Source: Phocoena phocoena
Lineage: Eukaryota > Chordata > Mammalia > Artiodactyla > Phocoenidae
NCBI RefSeq assembly: GCF_963924675.1
Contig: NC_089232.1
Location: forward strand, 47,718,522-47,782,521
Reading direction: 5' to 3'
Length of the DNA: 64,000 nt
The translations under genes and the position numbers were made by a program. Below are positions 23,990 through 36,282 of the stretch, piece after piece. The notes under the pieces are model-generated. The model made no database searches, was not told where the DNA came from, and saw only the letters and a list, made by a program, of their open reading frames with translations. The stretch's first letter is position 1. Each line of letters begins with the position of its first letter.

Positions 23990-26900
23990 TTAGATTCCAT
24001 ACGTATGTGTTAGCATACGGTATTTGTTTTTCTCTTTCTGACTTACTTCACTCTATATATGACAGACTCTAGGTCCTTGCACCTCACTACAAATAACTCA
24101 ATTTCGTTTCTTTGTATGGCTGAGTAATATTCCATTGTATATACATGCTACATCTTCTTTATCCATTCATCTGTCAATGGACACAGGTTGCTTCCATGTC
24201 CTGGCTATTGTACATAGTGCTGCAATGAACATTGTCATACATGACTCTTTTTGAATTATGGTTATTTCAGGGTATATGCCCAGTAGTGGGATTGCTGGGT
24301 CATATGGTACTTCTATTTTTAGTTTTTTAAAGAACCTCCATACTGTTCTCCATAGTGGCTGTATCAATTTACATTCCCACCAACAGTGCAAGACGGTTCC
24401 CTTTTCTACACACCCTCTCCAGCATTTATTGATTGTAGATTTTTTGATGATGACCATTCTGACTGCTGTGAGGTGATTACCTCATTGTAGTTTTGATTTG
24501 CTTTTCTCAAATGATTAGTGATGTTGAGCATCCTTTCATGTGTTTGTTGGCAACCTGTATATCTTTTTGGGAGAAATGTCTATTTAGGTCTTCTGCCCAT
24601 TTTTGTATGGGGTTGTTTGTGTTTCTGATATTGAGCTGCATGAGCTGCTTGTATATTTTGGAGATTAATCCTTTGTGGTTGCTTCATTTGCAAATATTTT
24701 CTCCCATTCTGAAGGTTGTCTTTTCATCTTGTTTATGGTTTCCTTTGCTGTGCAAAAGCTTTTAAGTTTCATTAGATCCCATTTGTTTATTTTTGGTTTT
24801 ATTTCCCTTTCTCTAGGAGGTGGGTCAAAAAGGATCTTGCTGTGATTTATGTCATAGAGTGTTCTGCCTATGTTTTCATCTAAGAGTTTTATAGTGTCTA
24901 GCCTTACATTTGGGTCTTTAATCCATTTTGAGTTTATTTTTGTGTATGGTGTTAGGAGGGTTCTAATTTCATTCTTTTACGTGTAGCTGTCCAGTTTTCC
25001 CAGCACCACTTATTGAAGAGGTCTTTTCTCCATTATATATTCTTGCCACCTTTGTCATAGATTAGTTGACCAAAGGTGAGTGGGTTTATCTCTGGGCTTT
25101 CTCTCCTGTTCCATTGATCTATATTTCTATTTTTGTGCCAGTACCATACAGTCTTCATTAAGGTAGCTTTGTAGTATAGTCTGAAGCCAGGGAGCCTGAT
25201 TCCTCCAGCTCCGTTTTTCTTTCTCAAGATTACTGGCTATTTGGGGTCTTTTGTGTTTCCATACAAATTGTGATATTTTTAATTCTAGTTCTGTAAAAAA
25301 TGCCATTGGTAGTTTCATAGGGATTGCATTGAATCTGTAGATTGCCTTGGGTAGTATAGTCATTTTCACAATGTTGATTCTTCCTATCCAAGAACATGGT
25401 ATATCTCTCCATCTGTTGGTATCATCTTTAATTTCTTTCTTCAGTGTCTTGCAGTTTTCTGCATACAGGTCTTTTGTCTCCTTAGGTAGGTATATTCCTA
25501 GGTATTTTATTCTTTCTCTTAAAATGGTAAATGGGAATGTTTCCTTAAATTCTCTTTGAGATTTATCATCATTAGTGTATAGGAATGCAAGAGATTTCTG
25601 TGCATTAATTTTGTATCATGCTACTTTATCAAATTAATTGATTAGCTCTAGTAGTTTTCTGGTAGCATCTTTAGGATTCTCTATGTATAGTATCATGTCA
25701 TCTGGAAACAGTGACAGCTTTACTTCTTTTCCGATTTGGATTCCTTTTGTTTCTTTTGCAGCTCTGATTGCTCTGGCTGAAACTTCCAAAACTATGTTGA
25801 ATAATAGTGGTGAGAGTGAGCAACCTTGTCTTGCTCCTGATCTTAGTGGAAATGGTTTCAGTTTTTCACCATTGAGGATGATGTTTGCTGTGGGCTTGTC
25901 ATATATGGCCTTTATTGTGTTGAGGTAAATTTCCTCTATGCCTACTTTCTGGAGGGTTTTTATCATAAATGGGTGTTGAATTTTGTCAAAACTTTTTCTG
26001 CATCTACTGATATGATCATTTGGTGTTTCTCCTTCGGTCTGTTAATATGGTGTATCACGTTGATTGATTTGCGTATATTGAAGAATCCTTGCATTCCTGG
26101 GATAAACCCCACTTGATCATGGTGTATGATCCTTTTAATATGCTGCTGGATTCTGTTTGCTAGTATTTTGTTGAGGATTTTTGCATCTATGTTCATCAGT
26201 GACATTGGCCTGTAGTTTTATTTTTTTTGTAACATCTTTGTCTTGTTTTGGTATCAGGGTGATAGTGGCCTCGTAGGATAAGTTTGGAGTGTTCCTCCCT
26301 CTGCTATATTTTGGAAGAGTTTGAGAAGGATAGGTATTGGCTCTTCTCTAAATGTTTGATATAATTTGCCTTTGAAGCTATCTGGTCCTCGGCTTTTGTT
26401 TGTTGGAAGATTTTTAATCATAGATTCAATTTCAATGCTTGTGATTGGTCTGTTTATATTTTCTATTTCATCCTGATTCAGTCTTGGCAGGTTGTGCTTA
26501 TCTAAGAACTTGTCCATTTCTTCCAGGTCGTCCATTTTATTGGCATATTGTTGCTTGTAGTAATCTCTCATGATCCTTTGTATTTCTGCAGTGTCAGTTG
26601 TTACTTCTCCTTTTTCATTTCTAATCTGTTGACTTGAGTCCTCTCCCTTTTTTTCTTGATGAGTCTGGCTAGTGGTTTATCAATTTTGTTTATCTTCCCC
26701 AAGAACCATATTTTAGTTTTATTGATCTTTGCTATCATTTCCTTCATTTCTTTTTCATTTATTTCTGACCTGATCAATATGATTCCTTTCCTTCTGTTAA
26801 CTTTGGGTTTTTTTTTGTTCTTCTTCCTCTAACGTTTCCTCTTCTTCCTGTAACGTTAGTTTGTTTATTTGAGATGTTTCTTTTTTCTTGAAGTACGATT

Positions 26901-27793
26901 GTATTGCTATAACTTCCCTCTTAGAACTGCTTTTGCTGCATCCATAGGTTTTGGGCCATCGTGTTTTCATTGTCATTTGTTTCTAGGTATTTTTTGATTT
27001 CCTCTTTGATTTCTTCAGTGATCTCTGGGTTATTTAGCAGCATATTATTTAGCCTCCATGTGTTTGTATTTTTTACAGTTTGTTTCCTGTAATTGATGTC
27101 TAGTCTCATAGCGTTGTGGTTGGAAAAGATACTTGGTACGATTGCAGTTTTCTTAAATTTACCAAGGCTTGATTTGTGACCAAAGATCTATCCTGGAGAA
27201 TGTTCCATGAGCACTAGAGAAGAAAGGGTATTCTGTTGTTTTTGGGTGGAATGTTCTATAAATATCAATTAAGTCCATGTTGTTTAATGTATCATTTAAA
27301 GCCTGTGTTTCCTTATTTATTTTCATATTGGATGATCTGTCCATTGATGAAAGTGGGGTGTTAAAGTCCCCTACTATTATTATGTTACTTTTGATTTCCT
27401 CTTTTATGCCTCTTAGCATTTGCCTTATGTATTGAGGTGCTACTATGTTGAGTGTATAAATATTTACAATTGTTATGTCTTCTTCTTGGATCGATCCCTT
27501 GATCATTATGTAGTGTCCTTCTTTGTCTCTTATAATAGTCTTTATTTTAAGGTCTATTTTGTCTGATATGAGAATTGCTACTCCAGCTTTCTTTTGATTA
27601 CCATTTGCATGGAATATTTTTTTCCATCCCCTCACTTTCAGTCTGTGTCCCTAGGTCTGAAGTGGGTCTCTTGTAGACAGCATATATACGGGTCTTGTTT
27701 TTGTATCCATTCAGCTAGTCTATGTCTTTTAGTTGGAGCATTTAATCCAGTTACATTTAAGGTAATTATCTATATGTATGCTCCTATTACCAT
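23990..27793 (-). pseudogene. LINE-1 ORF2 (endonuclease-reverse transcriptase), broken
   Basis: In L1, ORF2 nicks the target DNA and copies the RNA into it. The start ATG is at 27791-27793, with codons MVIGAYI and then an immediate stop where other copies read MVIGTYIS. The endonuclease core is seen at 27159-27635 (IIVGDFNTPLSSMDRSS and SSAHGTFSRIDL). Reverse transcriptase follows at 25634-26571, with [16 protein letters not shown] and the catalytic motif FPDD (25697-25708), where FADD is usual. The C-terminal cysteine motif CWRGC-x7-HCWWEC is intact at about 24330-24430. The frame ends with a TAA at 23990-23992. At least six frameshifts or stops separate the pieces, so it is a dead copy. Confidence 0.9.
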
Positions 27794-27851
27794 TTTCTTA
27801 ATTGTTTGGGGTTTGTTATTGTAGATCTTTTCCTTTTTTTGTGTTTCCTGC

Positions 27852-28482
27852 CTAGAGAAGTTCCTTTAGCATTTGTTATAAGGCTGACTTGGTAGTGCTG
27901 AAGTCTCTTACCTTTTGCTTGTCTGAAAAGGTTTTAATTTCTCTGTCAAATCTGAATGAGATCCTTGCTGGCTAGAGTAATCTTGGTTGTAGGTTTTTCC
28001 CTTTCAATACTTTAAATGTGTCCTGCCACCCCCTTCTGGCTTGCAGAGTTTCTGCTGAAAGATCAGCTCTTAACCTTATGGGGATTCCCTTGTATATTGT
28101 TTGTTGTTTCTCCCTTGCTGCTTTTAATATTTTTTCTTTGTATTTAATTTTTGATTGTTTGATTAATATGTGCCTTGGCATGTTTCTCCTTGGATTTATC
28201 CTGTATGGGACTCTCTGTGCTTCCTGGACTTGATTGACTATTTTTTTTCCCATATTAGGGAAGTTTTCAACTATAATCTCCTCAAACATTTTCTCAGTCC
28301 CTTTCTTTTTCTCTTCTTCATCTGGGACCCCTATAATTTGAATGTTGCTGTTTAATGTTGTCTCAGAGGTCTCTGAGACTGCCCTCAATTCTTCTCATTC
28401 TTTTTTATTTATTCTGCTCTGCAGTAGTTATTTCCACTATTTTATCTTCCAGGTCACTTCTGCGTCCTTCTACCTCAGTTAA
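27852..28482 (-). pseudogene. LINE-1 ORF1 (RNA-binding protein), 5' part missing
   Basis: ORF1 protein forms trimers that coat L1 RNA. A 138-codon frame at 27972-28388 covers the RRM and C-terminal domains: NIQIIGVPDEEE, EIIVENFPNMGK, INPRRNMPRHILI and KAAREKQQ. The usual N-terminal coiled coil is lost because the element is truncated near 28480 at residues equivalent to the end of the coil. A stop separates this frame from the coil remnant at 28389-28480. ORF2 begins about 60 bases after the ORF1 end, the normal L1 spacing. Confidence 0.9.
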
Positions 28483-28492
28483 AATTTTTAAT

Positions 28493-29585
28493 AGAGGAAT
28501 ATCCAGAAGATAATAAGGTAACCACAACAGGAATCTATTTTTGCCTACCTCCTTTCCAACACCTGCACTCCAAGGGGAAAAATATACTTAATTACACTTC
28601 TAGGCTCTCCCTTCAGGCATGTTTACTTATAGTGGGCTCATTCACATATATTTGGCCTTTACTATAGACTTTCTACTTCCTCATTGTATGTAGTAATTAT
28701 AGGAAGGTTTAGTGCCTGAGAAGTGGTTAGCTGTCTCTTCTCTCAAGCTCCTACCACCTTTTTCATTCTCATATTCTCTCTCTATATTCTCACATGGCTT
28801 GCCCTTTGTCTCACTATATCTAGCTAGGTAGTTAGCTATCCATCTGTTTCTTGGTAAAAGAAGATGCAAAAGGAGATCTCTTCTTGTATTGGACTAGTAG
28901 TGTCTGGATGTGATCATCAGAATGGCTGTTGCCATCTTAAAGACATGAGGGAAAGAAGTGAGTTATAACAATATCACAGTGGAAGAGACTTGAAGTCTTG
29001 ATAATGCCTATTATGAGATGATAAATCCCTTTACTGTTTACCCTAGGTGAGTTAACATTAACATTTTCTATTTCTTGCAAGTAAATTATCTCAACTGATA
29101 TGCCTAATATACCATTGAATCAATTGTTCTTTTCCTCTACAATTTGACTAATTTGGAAATACACCATTTTCTAGATAAACCACCTCCTTTGCCATTACTT
29201 CTGTTTGACAAATTAACACCACTAATAAAAATTTATTTTCATAAAACAGCTGAACATGTAGAGACAGATATGCATGAAGGTGTTTATTTAGAATTATTTA
29301 TAACAATTTATAATTAGAATCAAGTTGAATGTCTATCAATACAGAAGGTATTAAATAATATATGGTACATCTGTACATTAGAGAGTAAAAAGCCATTAAA
29401 AAGATAGTTATGAAAACCCACTGATGTAGAAAAATATCCATTGTGTATTATTGAGTGAAAATAAACAATTCAGCAAATTTCTGAGCATGAAAAAAAATGT
29501 TTATAAAATATGTTTATGTTTATAAAAATGTCTTGGATATATTTATTTAACATATATGCATGTGAATAATAATGATACAAAGAAT
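28493..29585. other. Unique AT-rich sequence
   Basis: No gene or repeat recognised. Confidence 0.4.
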
Positions 29586-29587
29586 AA

Positions 29588-29800
29588 CAACCACAAACAT
29601 TTATTAAATACCTACTCAGAGTTAGATACTGTGCTAAGGGCTTTACATATATTATAGCTATTAAGTCAAACCTCAAATAATGTAGGTATTAATATTATTT
29701 TCATTTACAGATGAATAAAGTGAAATTTGGGGGGAAAATCATTTTTCCATCTAGCTGTTAAGGGATAAGATCAAGGTCCAAATGCAGGTCTATATAACAG
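29588..29800 (-). repeat. MIR SINE remnant, nearly full
   Basis: On the minus strand the order 'acatttattaaatacctact', 'actgtgctaagggctttaca', 'tttacagatgaataaagtga' and 'tccaaatgcaggtctatata' is that of a MIR with its 3' segment. Confidence 0.75.
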
Positions 29801-30000
29801 CATATTATAATGTGTTATTTATATTATATAGTATTAATAATATAAAAATAAGCTGTATTATATTTTAACATTTATATCAAACAACATTTATACATATTTT
29901 ACTATTTATATTACATTACACTGCATTATATATCATATTATATTATATTATATTATATTATAGACGTCTGGAATAATTACCTCCAAAAGGATAATAATAA
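29801..30000. repeat. AT-rich low-complexity run with (TATTA)n
   Basis: The stretch is almost pure A/T. About five TATTA units lie at 29935-29962. Confidence 0.85.
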
Positions 30001-30194
30001 TTGCCTTTGAGTGGTAGAATCTTTTTTTTAATTACATTTCTCTGTATCATTATATTTTCTATAGCAAACATGGATTATCATAAGTAAAAAAGAAAAGGAA
30101 ATAAATACATGATATATACATGTGTAAATTGTAATAAATATCTACTATAAAGTGACTTTCCTGTACCTTTTTGGCACAGGCTGTCAGGAGTGTT

Positions 30195-30370
30195 TTTAGT
30201 TCTAGATCTCCTACTTGACTCTATAACCTTCGTAAGTCATTGAACCTCTTAATTTGCTCATATGCAAAGTAGGTATAACGTTACTTAGATTTCCTCATTC
30301 AAACAGTTGTCATAAGATTTAATGAGGTAGTGGACATCAAAGAGCTTGGGAAGTTTTAAAGCAAGCTAAA
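30195..30370 (+). repeat. MIR SINE remnant
   Basis: 'tcattgaacctcttaatttg' near 30238 followed by 'catatgcaaagtaggtataa' and 'gtcataagatttaatgaggt' matches MIR on the plus strand. Confidence 0.65.
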
Positions 30371-30455
30371 ACTCTGTGGGAAGGTTATTATTCTTTATTT
30401 TCTTCAAATTAAAACATATTTTAAACGTATACTGTGGTTTTAAAAAGTTGAGTGT

Positions 30456-31219
30456 TGATACAGCCACTATGAAGAACAGTATGGAGGTTCCTTAAAAAAC
30501 TAAAAATAGAACTACCGTATGACCCAGCAATCCCACTAATGGGCATATACCCTGAGAAAACCATAATTCAAAAAAGATACATGTACCACAATGTTCACTG
30601 CAGCACTATCTACAATAGCCAGGACATGGAAGCAACCTAAATGTCCATTGATGGATGGATGGATAAAGAAGATGTGGCACATATATACAATGGAATATTA
30701 CTCAGCCATAGAAAGGAACAAAACTGAGTTATTTGTAATGAGGTGGATGGACCTAGAGTCTGTCATACAGAGTGAAGTAAGTCGGAAAGAGAAAAACAAA
30801 TACTGTATGCTAACACATATATATGGAATCTAAAAAAATAGTACTGATGAACCTAGTGGCAGCACAGGAATACAGATACAGATGTAGAGAATGGTCTTGA
30901 GGACACGGGGGCAGGGGAAGGTGAAGCTGGGCCAAAGTGAGAGAGTAGCATTGACATATAAACACTACCAGATGTAAAATGGATAGCTAGTGGGAAACTG
31001 CTGCATAGCACAGGGAGATCAGCTCGATGCTTTGTGACAACCTAGAGGAGTGAGATAGCGAGGGTGGGAGGGAGGCTCAGGAGGGAGGGGATATGGGGAT
31101 ATATGTATACATGTAGCTGATTCACTTTGTTGTACAGCAGAAACTAACACAACACTGAAAAGCAATTATACTCCAATAAAGATGTAAAAATAATAATAAT
31201 AAATGACCAAAAAGAGGAA
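30456..31219 (+). mobile_element. LINE-1 3' end with clear target-site duplication
   Basis: It starts inside the ORF2 C-terminal region and includes an 80-codon ORF2 tail at 30591-30833 (RTWKQPKCPLMDGWIKKMWH to CMLTHIYGI, with a TAA stop). A full 3' untranslated region and 'ccaataaagatgtaaaaata' follow. A perfect 14-bp duplication, aaaaagttgagtgt, lies at 30442-30455 and 31220-31233. It is moderately young. Confidence 0.95.
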
Positions 31220-31233
31220 AAAAAGTTGAGTGT

Positions 31234-31764
31234 CTTGAACATAGAATATAGCTTATATCTTTGTTTCCTAATCTAGATAATGGAATGATATTTTTGAACT
31301 TATAAGTTATTGTGGGAGTATGTTGATGTAACATACATAGATCATCTTGTACCATAAATTCTGACACAAAGTAAGGCCCCTATAGGGGTGTGTGTGTGTG
31401 TGTGTGTTAAATTAGAAAGTCCTAGTGGAAAGTAAGCTTTCCTTTGGAATTCTCTTCTAATATAAATTCACATTTTTGCTCAAAGGAACAATAACAGGAA
31501 CAATAAATATGCGATCTGGTTCCCTGAGGAAAAAGAAATCCATATTTAAGGGCTTTCATAACAGGCTATAATATACTATCTAGTTTATCAGAGGGGATAT
31601 ATTTATTAGCATAATAAAAGAGTACCAGGAAATTGCACAGTAGTAACTAATTGTCTGCCCTTCCTTCCTTCTTGGAAATAGAAGTATCACTAAAGTTCAT
31701 GAACACGCATGAGATCTTTTCATCCTGTTGTTTCTAAGTTTGCTTTTTTTCACTGCTCTTCTAG
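31234..31764. other. Unique sequence with a short (TG)n
   Basis: A run of nine TG units lies at 31389-31406. Nothing else is recognised. Confidence 0.45.
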
Positions 31765-31869
31765 TGTGGATCTGCAAGGAAATTGTCTTCTGAGGAGGAG
31801 GAAGCTCAAAGTGGTTGGATGGACTAATTTTCTAATGTTCCCTGGATCCTGGAGTGACCATTTAACGTG
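31765..31869 (+). other. Candidate exon (weak)
   Basis: A pyrimidine-rich tract ending 'cactgctcttctag' lies directly before 31765, and a good donor 'gtgagt' starts at 31870. The 105 bp between them is open in one frame (second base onward, GNCLLRRRKLKVVGW visible), while the other two frames have stops. I do not recognise the peptide. An open frame of this length is not rare by chance. It could also be a non-coding RNA exon or nothing. Confidence 0.15.
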
Positions 31870-34800
31870 GTGAGTATTCCACTTTCTCCATTGTTCACAT
31901 CTTTCATTTTTGAATCAAATGCTTTGAAGCTGAGAAAACAGATTTTGGGATACTATGAAAAGAATCTAGTAGATATCTACTATAGAAACACTAAATGATA
32001 TTCTTCATTACAGTCATCCTCATAAAAGAGAATTTAATATGCATTTATAGGTTCAATTTGCCTGATAGAAAATGTTTCATTATTTTTTTCTTTTTCCAGT
32101 CCTTCCTGTCTCTTAACTGAAAACTGAGTTGCTGAGTGAGCATAGGACTGTGGAATGCTATGAACTAAAGAGTTCTCAAACAATATCTAATTCTCTGAAC
32201 ATTGCTGACACCCTTTCATGTCATTCAAATCTCCCTTTCCTGTGTCCTGTTTCCCAAGGATCAGCTCTCTGTGACCTGACAATCAGATAATCTGATAAAC
32301 TAAAATAGTGAACTAATGTCTTAATGGATAATGTTACTCTTTCCAGGGAATTAATGTTCAATTTAACCAGGTCATTTGAAAACAAACTTTTAGTCTATAA
32401 GAGTAATTATAATGGTAATTTCAAGCACCCCCAGCAGAACTGTAATGGATTATGACTGAGGAATTGATGAATAAAAGACTTAAAAGTAGGCAGGCTTCTT
32501 CTCTCCATTTTTTTACATATAACTATGCATTCCAATGGTTATGAGCTAAACTTTTCTCTCCAGGCGTCTGTGATCTAAGACAGTTACCAAGAAAGGCAGT
32601 CTGGAAAACTGGAGAAACTAACAACTACATAGGCAACAGATAAAACAGATAAAGAATCACAGGGTATTAAAATGGTAGGTGGCCAGATTTGAAAATGTTG
32701 GGTCAAACATGATATCCACAGGGTATGGATAAGAGTCAAATTCCAACATCTCCTTGTCTAGAAAAGGAGAGAATTCAGTTGCATCAATGAAAAGGAGGCA
32801 TATAAACTGGGATGATGTGAACATTTCCAGGCACATGGGAAAGAGGCCCAGAGAAGATGGAGCAGAGATAATTTTAAGATGTGTGTATGGACTAAATTGA
32901 CAGGAAGGAGAGTAATAGGAGAAAAAGAGAGAGCTGAGAAAGAGTATTTGGAATAACTACCTAATGTAAACACTGAATAAGAGATTTGCATGAATTGAAA
33001 TTGGGGCTTTGGTTTGGTATTCAGTGACGTGAGTAGCAACCGCTCATACTACCCACAAACTTCTCAAGTGAACAAAGTTAATTTTGTTGGCCTCAGTCTT
33101 CCCTTTCTTCTTGTTGCCTCAATTTCCTGCTTCTTTTCTTCCCTTAGCCAGTGGTATCTGGAAAGATATTACTCAAAGCATTCACCACAAAGTAAAAATT
33201 TCCATCAAGAACAAGTGGGTACCCTTACAAAATAAATTTGCATGTTGGCAGGGGACGACACCTTAATCTCATTTTCTTATTGAGTTCCAGACACATGTAC
33301 CTCAGGGAGAGCATGCCCACATTGAGACTGTCGTACATATTCTGCCATGCTTCTGACTGCCTTTGGGGGCAGACTTGAGCTCCCTCTAAGGTAGGTTAAT
33401 TTTCATGATGCTAAGAACTTCTGGTACTCAAGCATGAAGTGGAATTGCCATGCTGTGTAGTACAAAAGGACTTGTCAAAGACATCTAATAAAAAGTAAAA
33501 GTCAGTGACATCCTCTGGAACGTTTTTCCTTCCTAGGTGTGAATAGATTGTGTTAAAAGGGCTGAAGGGGCTATGTGCATAGATTGACACACTAATATTA
33601 TCAACCTAGTCAAGAGATTGAAGGGCAAGTCCTCAGAACTCTTCTGAGGTTTAGAGACCTATGCAGATTTTTTCAGAATTTATATATTTAGGTTCTAATT
33701 TCTATTCCACTTTTTACCCACTGGGAAGAATTTTAAATCTTCTTTTCTGGATCCCTAATTGGCACCTTTGCAAATTTATATCTATCTGCACCTCCTGAGA
33801 GTTGTATAACTTGTTTGATTTGATTTTTTAAAAGCACCCAGAAGCCTCATTATAGCACAGATCCCCTTTTTAGCACAAGTCTTTGAAGCCCATACTGCTT
33901 TCTTTAACTCTCTCTCTTATGGATTAAAAAATAAAAATAAAAATAAAATATAAGTTGTTTCCCTTTGACATCTTTCATAACACCTGAGTTTATTTTCTAA
34001 AAAGTTTGTTCTAGCAAAAATAATGACTTTTTTTTTTTTTTTTTCTGAGCCCCACCTTTTAGCAGAGACCAACTGTAGAAGAGAAACAACTATGGGAGGA
34101 ATGTGTCATATTTCCACAAGGAAAGGGAAATATTTAGTTTATAGAAAAAGACAGATCATTCCTTGTATTCCTGGGGAGCATGCCAAGTGGATGAGGAAAT
34201 AGGAATCAATGGAAGAAACTACTGGGAGACAAATTGCAGCTCAGTATAAAGGCTGGCTGTCTAAAATGATTGTCCCCGTTATCATAGATGGCATAAACTT
34301 GGTCAGAAATTAGAAAGCTCCCTGTCACTGGCACATTTGAATTATCACAACCATACTTCAAGCACCAGATGAGGCTAGTAAAAGATATTTAAGGTCCCTT
34401 TTAACCCACAAATTTTGTGGTGTTTTTTGTTTTAACTTCTCCATTTAAGGTTTTAATAAACAATTTAACAAACAGTAAAAAATGCATTGATATTTCTTCT
34501 CCATTTAATGTTTCTTCCTCCCAAACCTTTTGCTTTCCATGTCATCATAATGTTAATCTGGGAAATTATATTCAAAATAAGGAAACAATGACTTAGTATG
34601 TTACCTTTCTCAGGAATATTTGCAATTCAAAAGAATATAGGGGAAGAGGATAATGCTTAACTAAATGAAATAAGTTGATAACAGTGAAAATTAGTAAAAA
34701 CATTAGAAGAAAGTTTTATGCAAAAGGTCCTTCTCAGTGTCCCTCAACAGAAAACATAATCTGTTTTTGCTTACAAATCATAATCTGTGATTGCTTACTT

Positions 34801-35009
34801 TGTACAAATATGAAACAAAACCTTACAAAATTTGGGTATTTTTTTAATAATCTAACAAAAATTTACCCTTTGCATAATATTTAAAGTATTAATTTAATAT
34901 CAAACAAGTCATTTCTATTTAACAATATTAAAAATAAGTAAATTTGATTGTCAGAACAACAGTCAGCAAATTTGGGTGCAGTATGTTAGGATAGAACAGG
35001 ATATGAACT
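31870..35009. other. Unique sequence, no gene seen
   Basis: The longest frames are 73-93 codons and show no protein features. A short (AAAAT)n lies at about 33924-33950 and a T run at 34029-34044. Confidence 0.45.
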
Positions 35010-35135
35010 AGAAAGTGACACAATCTAGGTCCTAATTTTGGCTTTCACATTAATACTCTGAGTCATGCTAAGCACATCACTTAAGTTCTATGGGATGCCA
35101 TTATCCCACGTTTACAATGAGAAGGTTGAAATAAA
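35010..35135 (+). repeat. MIR SINE remnant
   Basis: 'atctaggtcctaattttggc' then 'gcacatcacttaagttctat' and 'acaatgagaaggttgaaata' match MIR order on the plus strand. Confidence 0.55.
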
Positions 35136-35855
35136 TAATCACTAAGTTTTTTTCCAGCCCCAAATCACAAGTGCTAGGTCAGCAGTTAAGAATGCTCCTC
35201 CTGTTCTGAACTCTTCTGAAGCCAGTTGTGGCCACTAAAAAAACTGTCCTGCATTGTGAAATACACTCACTTAGAATCAGGTCAAATACTTTGACATTCA
35301 TGTAAGTGAAATCTGTTTCTAAGGCATGATCACAGAGAGGTAGACGGAAGTGATTTCCACTTGAATCCTCACAAATAAAGGTCACAGCCCTTATATTTTT
35401 ATCTGTTCCTTGGAACTACCCCAAAGCTAATTGGCCCAGCAACCCAGTGGTCACCAGTGTCCATCGTCAAGATTCTTAATACAGTGTTGTTGCTAAGAGC
35501 ACTGCATCTGCTCACACAGATGCATCCCATTAACTTTTTGATCCCTGCTTTGACAGACTATTTTTTAATTTGCCTTCATTTAAATCCTTGAAAACAAGAT
35601 TGGCAACCCACTGACTATGCTAACATGTCCTACCCATTTATATAGGTTTTAATCCCAAACTCATTAATGAATCATGTGCTTTAAAACGAAAGAAATTATA
35701 AGCAGCAACTAGAAGAAAAGAATAATACTGATCCAGTATGGTAGTTGAAATGATTATAGATACCTTCCTCTCTTCCTCAGGGATTCGTTATGCAATGGTA
35801 AAGACAAATAAGTTTAAATATTACCATGATGCACAGCTTTGTATTTAAGTCAAAT
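35136..35855. other. Unique sequence
   Basis: No gene or repeat recognised. Confidence 0.4.
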
Positions 35856-35857
35856 AT

Positions 35858-35967
35858 ACCATCCATAGACAATACATGGATGTGGCTGTGTTCCAATAAA
35901 TCTTTATTTACAAAAACAGGCAGTGGGCCATATTTGGTGCTTGAGTTGTAGTTTGCTCACCCTGGTA
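35858..35967 (+). mobile_element. Fragment of a non-autonomous hAT-type DNA transposon
   Basis: 'gtggctgtgttccaataaat' and 'ctttatttacaaaaacaggc' followed by 'tagtttgctcaccctgg' is a well-known terminal sequence of a MER/Charlie-group element ending in CCCTG. Only one end is present. I could not fix the exact family name. Confidence 0.6.
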
Positions 35968-36063
35968 TTAGAGTATACTTCATTAGGTGTACATTATATT
36001 TGGGTAAAGTTGGAGCAGGTCAATATTTGAGTTACAGAACCCCATATATAAAAAAGCAGAACC

Positions 36064-36268
36064 GGGCTTCCCTGGTGGCGCAGTGGTTGAGAGTCTGCCT
36101 GCCGATGCAGGGGACGTGGGTTCGTGCCCCGGTCCGGGAAGATCCCACATGCCGCGGAGCGGCCGGGCCCGTGAGCCATGGCCACTGAGCCTGCGTGTCC
36201 GGAGCCTGTGCTCCGCAACGGGAGAGGCCACAAAAGTGAGAGGCCCGCGTACCACAAAAAAAAAAAAA
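36064..36268 (+). mobile_element. CHR-2-like SINE, well preserved
   Basis: It starts 'gggcttccctggtggcgcag', has a B-box region 'gggttcgtgccccgg' near 36118, and keeps CpG-rich body phrases such as 'gccgcggagcggccgggccc'. The A-tail leads into a perfect 14-bp duplication, aaaaaagcagaacc, at 36050-36063 and 36269-36282. The perfect duplication and preserved CpGs suggest a young insertion. Frames of 62-103 codons on both strands here are SINE shadows. Confidence 0.97.
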
Positions 36269-36282
36269 AAAAAAGCAGAACC

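Larger units (their letters stand above)
23620..28482 (-). mobile_element. Large LINE-1, antisense, 5'-truncated in ORF1
   Basis: The reversed tail 'ttttttttttaaacatcttt' lies near 23631. Then come the reversed 3' untranslated region to about 23989, ORF2 (23990-27793) and most of ORF1 (about 27852-28480), where the element stops. A short imperfect duplication (aattttaat at 23611 and aatttttaat at 28483) marks the edges. At about 4.9 kb it is the longest uninterrupted L1 here. Both reading frames are broken by stops and frameshifts, so it cannot move. Plus-strand frames throughout the region are shadows. Confidence 0.92.
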
